From contig JAGCJD010000098.1 of the NCBI GenBank assembly GCA_017648425.1, forward strand, positions 1 through 7,471: 7,471 nucleotides of DNA. Reading direction: 5' to 3'. This DNA is from Clostridia bacterium (GTDB lineage Bacteria; Bacillota; Clostridia; Oscillospirales; CAG-272). The translations under genes were made by a program, and so were the position numbers. Under the pieces are notes generated by a model. It did not search any database. It was given only the letters and a program-made list of their open reading frames with translations, and was not told where the DNA came from. This document shows positions 5,932 through 7,471 of this stretch, in pieces; positions within the stretch are counted from its first letter, which is position 1, and each line of letters opens with the position of its first letter.

Positions 5932-7471
5932 ATGATACAGTCCTTGCATATAGAAAACATAGCTGTTATAAAATCACTTGATATTGATTTTTCCTCAGGT
6001 ATGACTGTCCTTTCGGGAGAAACGGGCGCGGGAAAATCAATAATAATAGATAGCTTGGGGCTGTTACTAGGCTCAAAGGCGGATAAGGAGCTCATACGCA
6101 CGGGCGAAAGCAAGGCTTGTGTTAGCGCCTTATTTTCGGATATTGGAGCGCAGACAAGGGACAAGCTCTCGGAGCTTGGATTTGAATGCGATGACGGTAC
6201 GGTCATGATATTACGCGCCATTGGCGCATCGGCAACCGCAAGAATAAACGGCAGAGCTGTCACTGTGGGCATGCTTCGCGAGGTCTGCGGAACGCTTTTT
6301 AATATCCACGGACAAAACGATAATCAACAGCTCCTTGATCCCAAAAATCATGTAAGATTGCTGGATAGCTTTGCTGGAAATTCTTACTTGCATGAGGAAT
6401 ATACGGGAGTATATAAGCAGATGCTCCATGTGAAGTGTGAAATAGATGCAATAAAGAGAGATACTATGGAGCGAGAGCGTCTTTGCGAGATGCTTAAATT
6501 CCAGATAAACGATATAGACTCCGTAAAACTGAAAATTGGTGAAGAGGAAACGCTTGAAGAGCTTGTAAAAAAGCTCAGAAGCGCAGAGCGGATAAACAAA
6601 TCATGCGCGCTGGCTGACAGAGCCATAAACGGCACGGATAAAATGAGAGGCGCTTCATATCTTGTAGAAGCTGCGGCTAACTCTCTCAATGCTATTTCCG
6701 ATGTAGTTGTGTCAGCAACAGAGCTTTCGGAGCGGTTGAACGACATAAAATATGAGCTTGAAGATATAGCAGAAAGATGTAGGGAGCTTTCTGACATTGG
6801 GGAGGGAGATCCAAGTCAAAGGCTTGATAAGGCAGAGGGAAGGCTTGCCGCAATAGCAAGGCTTAAACGAAAATACGGAAGCTCCGTTTCCGAAATACTT
6901 GAATACAGAGCCGAGTGCTCAAACCGTCTTGAAGCTCTTGAAAATGCTGATGACAGATTGTATGAGCTTGAGGAGGAATTGTCCAATATCAAGACAAAAG
7001 CCCAGGATATTGCGTTTAAGCTGAGAGATAAAAGGCGTTCTGCAGCGAGAGCGCTCAATTCAAAGATAAGTGAAACGCTTTCGTTCTTGGATATGCCGAG
7101 AGTAAGATTTGAGTCGAGCGTCAAGGCTATTGAGGAATTTTCGGCGTTTGGACTTGATGAGGTGGAATTTCTTGTATCCACTAACGCAGGAGATCCCTTA
7201 CTGCCTATTGTAAAAATAGCATCGGGTGGTGAGCTTGCAAGAATAATGCTCTCTCTTAAAAATGTGTTAAACGAATGCGATGGCATACAGACGGTAATTT
7301 TTGACGAGATAGATACGGGAATTTCGGGAAAGACCTCACGCAAGGTTGGTATAAAGCTTAAAGAGATAGCAAGAGGCTCACAGGTGCTTTGTGTTACGCA
7401 CTCTGCGCAGATAGCATCTCTCGCGCATAATCACATCAAGATATACAAATCAGAGGCTGACGGCAGAGATC
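5932..7471 (+). CDS. recN: DNA repair protein RecN, 3' end outside window
   Basis: RecN is an SMC-like ATPase recruited to DNA double-strand breaks, where it promotes end cohesion and RecA-dependent recombination. The frame runs from the ATG at 5932 to the window edge without a stop (513 codons plus one base); RecN is usually about 550-570 residues, so some 40-55 residues should lie beyond. The N-terminal head has IENIAVI (8-14) and Walker A GETGAGKS (29-36), then RINGRAVTVGMLRE (104-117) and the RecN hallmark NIHGQNDNQQLLDP (124-137). Residues about 155-390 are charged and heptad-like, fitting the short coiled-coil arms. The C-terminal head has ABC signature SGGEL (431-435), Walker B VIFDEIDTG (455-463), and the VTHSAQIA switch histidine (His490). 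A weak AAGGCGG site precedes the start by about 6 bases, 11 bases after argR. All ATPase motifs are intact. In E. coli recN is an SOS gene, but no LexA-type site is evident here. Confidence 0.97.
   Translation, partial: MIQSLHIENIAVIKSLDIDFSSGMTVLSGETGAGKSIIIDSLGLLLGSKADKELIRTGESKACVSALFSDIGAQTRDKLSELGFECDDGTVMILRAIGASATARINGRAVTVGMLREVCGTLFNIHGQNDNQQLLDPKNHVRLLDSFAGNSYLHEEYTGVYKQMLHVKCEIDAIKRDTMERERLCEMLKFQINDIDSVKLKIGEEETLEELVKKLRSAERINKSCALADRAINGTDKMRGASYLVEAAANSLNAISDVVVSATELSERLNDIKYELEDIAERCRELSDIGEGDPSQRLDKAEGRLAAIARLKRKYGSSVSEILEYRAECSNRLEALENADDRLYELEEELSNIKTKAQDIAFKLRDKRRSAARALNSKISETLSFLDMPRVRFESSVKAIEEFSAFGLDEVEFLVSTNAGDPLLPIVKIASGGELARIMLSLKNVLNECDGIQTVIFDEIDTGISGKTSRKVGIKLKEIARGSQVLCVTHSAQIASLAHNHIKIYKSEADGRD

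Larger units (their letters stand above)
1..7471 (+). other. Probable single transcription unit (TsaD-like to recN)
   Basis: All nine genes point the same way. Junctions are -22, +23, +2, +19, -4, +32, +17 and +11 bases. No GC-rich hairpin followed by a T-run, and no well-spaced sigma-70-type promoter, is visible in any gap. The unit must begin before base 1 and may continue past the window end. Promoters internal to genes cannot be excluded by eye. Confidence 0.7.

Noticed and set aside
6816..7343. 175-codon open frame on the minus strand inside recN
   Set aside because: It is serine-rich low-complexity sequence typical of an antisense shadow, lies wholly within an intact recN with all ATPase motifs, and has no recognisable domain.
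7381..7440. RecN switch region reads THSAQIASLAHNH rather than the commoner THLPQVAA-AD-H
   Set aside because: The catalytic His is present, and other RecN proteins also vary here, including E. coli, which has GHQH; this is normal variation.
1..7471. Defence system, mobile element, CRISPR array, tRNA or riboswitch
   Set aside because: No direct repeats, terminal inverted repeats, transposase or integrase motifs, tRNA-like cloverleaf or leader-like non-coding stretch was seen. Nearly every base lies in a recognised housekeeping gene.

Overview
The window reads as a compact, chromosomal housekeeping operon from a member of the Firmicutes/Bacillota, most probably class Clostridia. This rests on gene order. 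xseA-xseB-ispA-tlyA-(nadK)-argR-recN is the classic Firmicutes cluster; Bacillus subtilis carries the same block with dxs between ispA and tlyA and with ahrC as the argR gene. A TsaD-like gene upstream of xseA and nadK between tlyA and argR are, from memory, more typical of Clostridia. Moderate-to-low GC, strong AGGAG-type ribosome binding sites and the standard genetic code fit. Family or genus cannot be fixed from the sequence alone.

Layout: nine genes, all on the + strand, cover about 98% of the window. In order they are: (1) the 3' part of a TsaD/Kae1-like ATPase paralogue (1-894, start lies before the window); (2) xseA (873-2090); (3) xseB (2114-2368); (4) ispA-type polyprenyl synthase (2371-3270); (5) a small 'divergent PAP2' (DUF212) membrane protein (3290-3766); (6) tlyA rRNA methyltransferase (3763-4545); (7) nadK (4578-5447); (8) argR (5465-5920); (9) recN (5932 to the window end, 3' end missing). 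Gaps run from -22 to +32 bases, no intrinsic terminator is visible, and no stretch over 32 bases is non-coding, so one transcription unit is likely.

How the genes relate: xseA and xseB encode the two subunits of exonuclease VII, and recN encodes an SMC-like double-strand-break repair protein, so DNA repair brackets the operon. ispA makes the C15 isoprenoid precursor of undecaprenyl lipid carriers, and the adjacent PAP2-like membrane protein may act on a polyprenyl or phospholipid phosphate (inference). tlyA modifies rRNA, nadK supplies NADP+, and argR is the arginine-responsive regulator. The linkage is evolutionarily conserved rather than a single pathway.

I found no mobile element, CRISPR array, tRNA, rRNA, riboswitch or defence-like system, and I do not think this window holds an undescribed system. 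The points most worth a second look are the TsaD paralogue of unknown role, the DUF212 protein in the place where dxs usually sits, and the N-terminally short TlyA.
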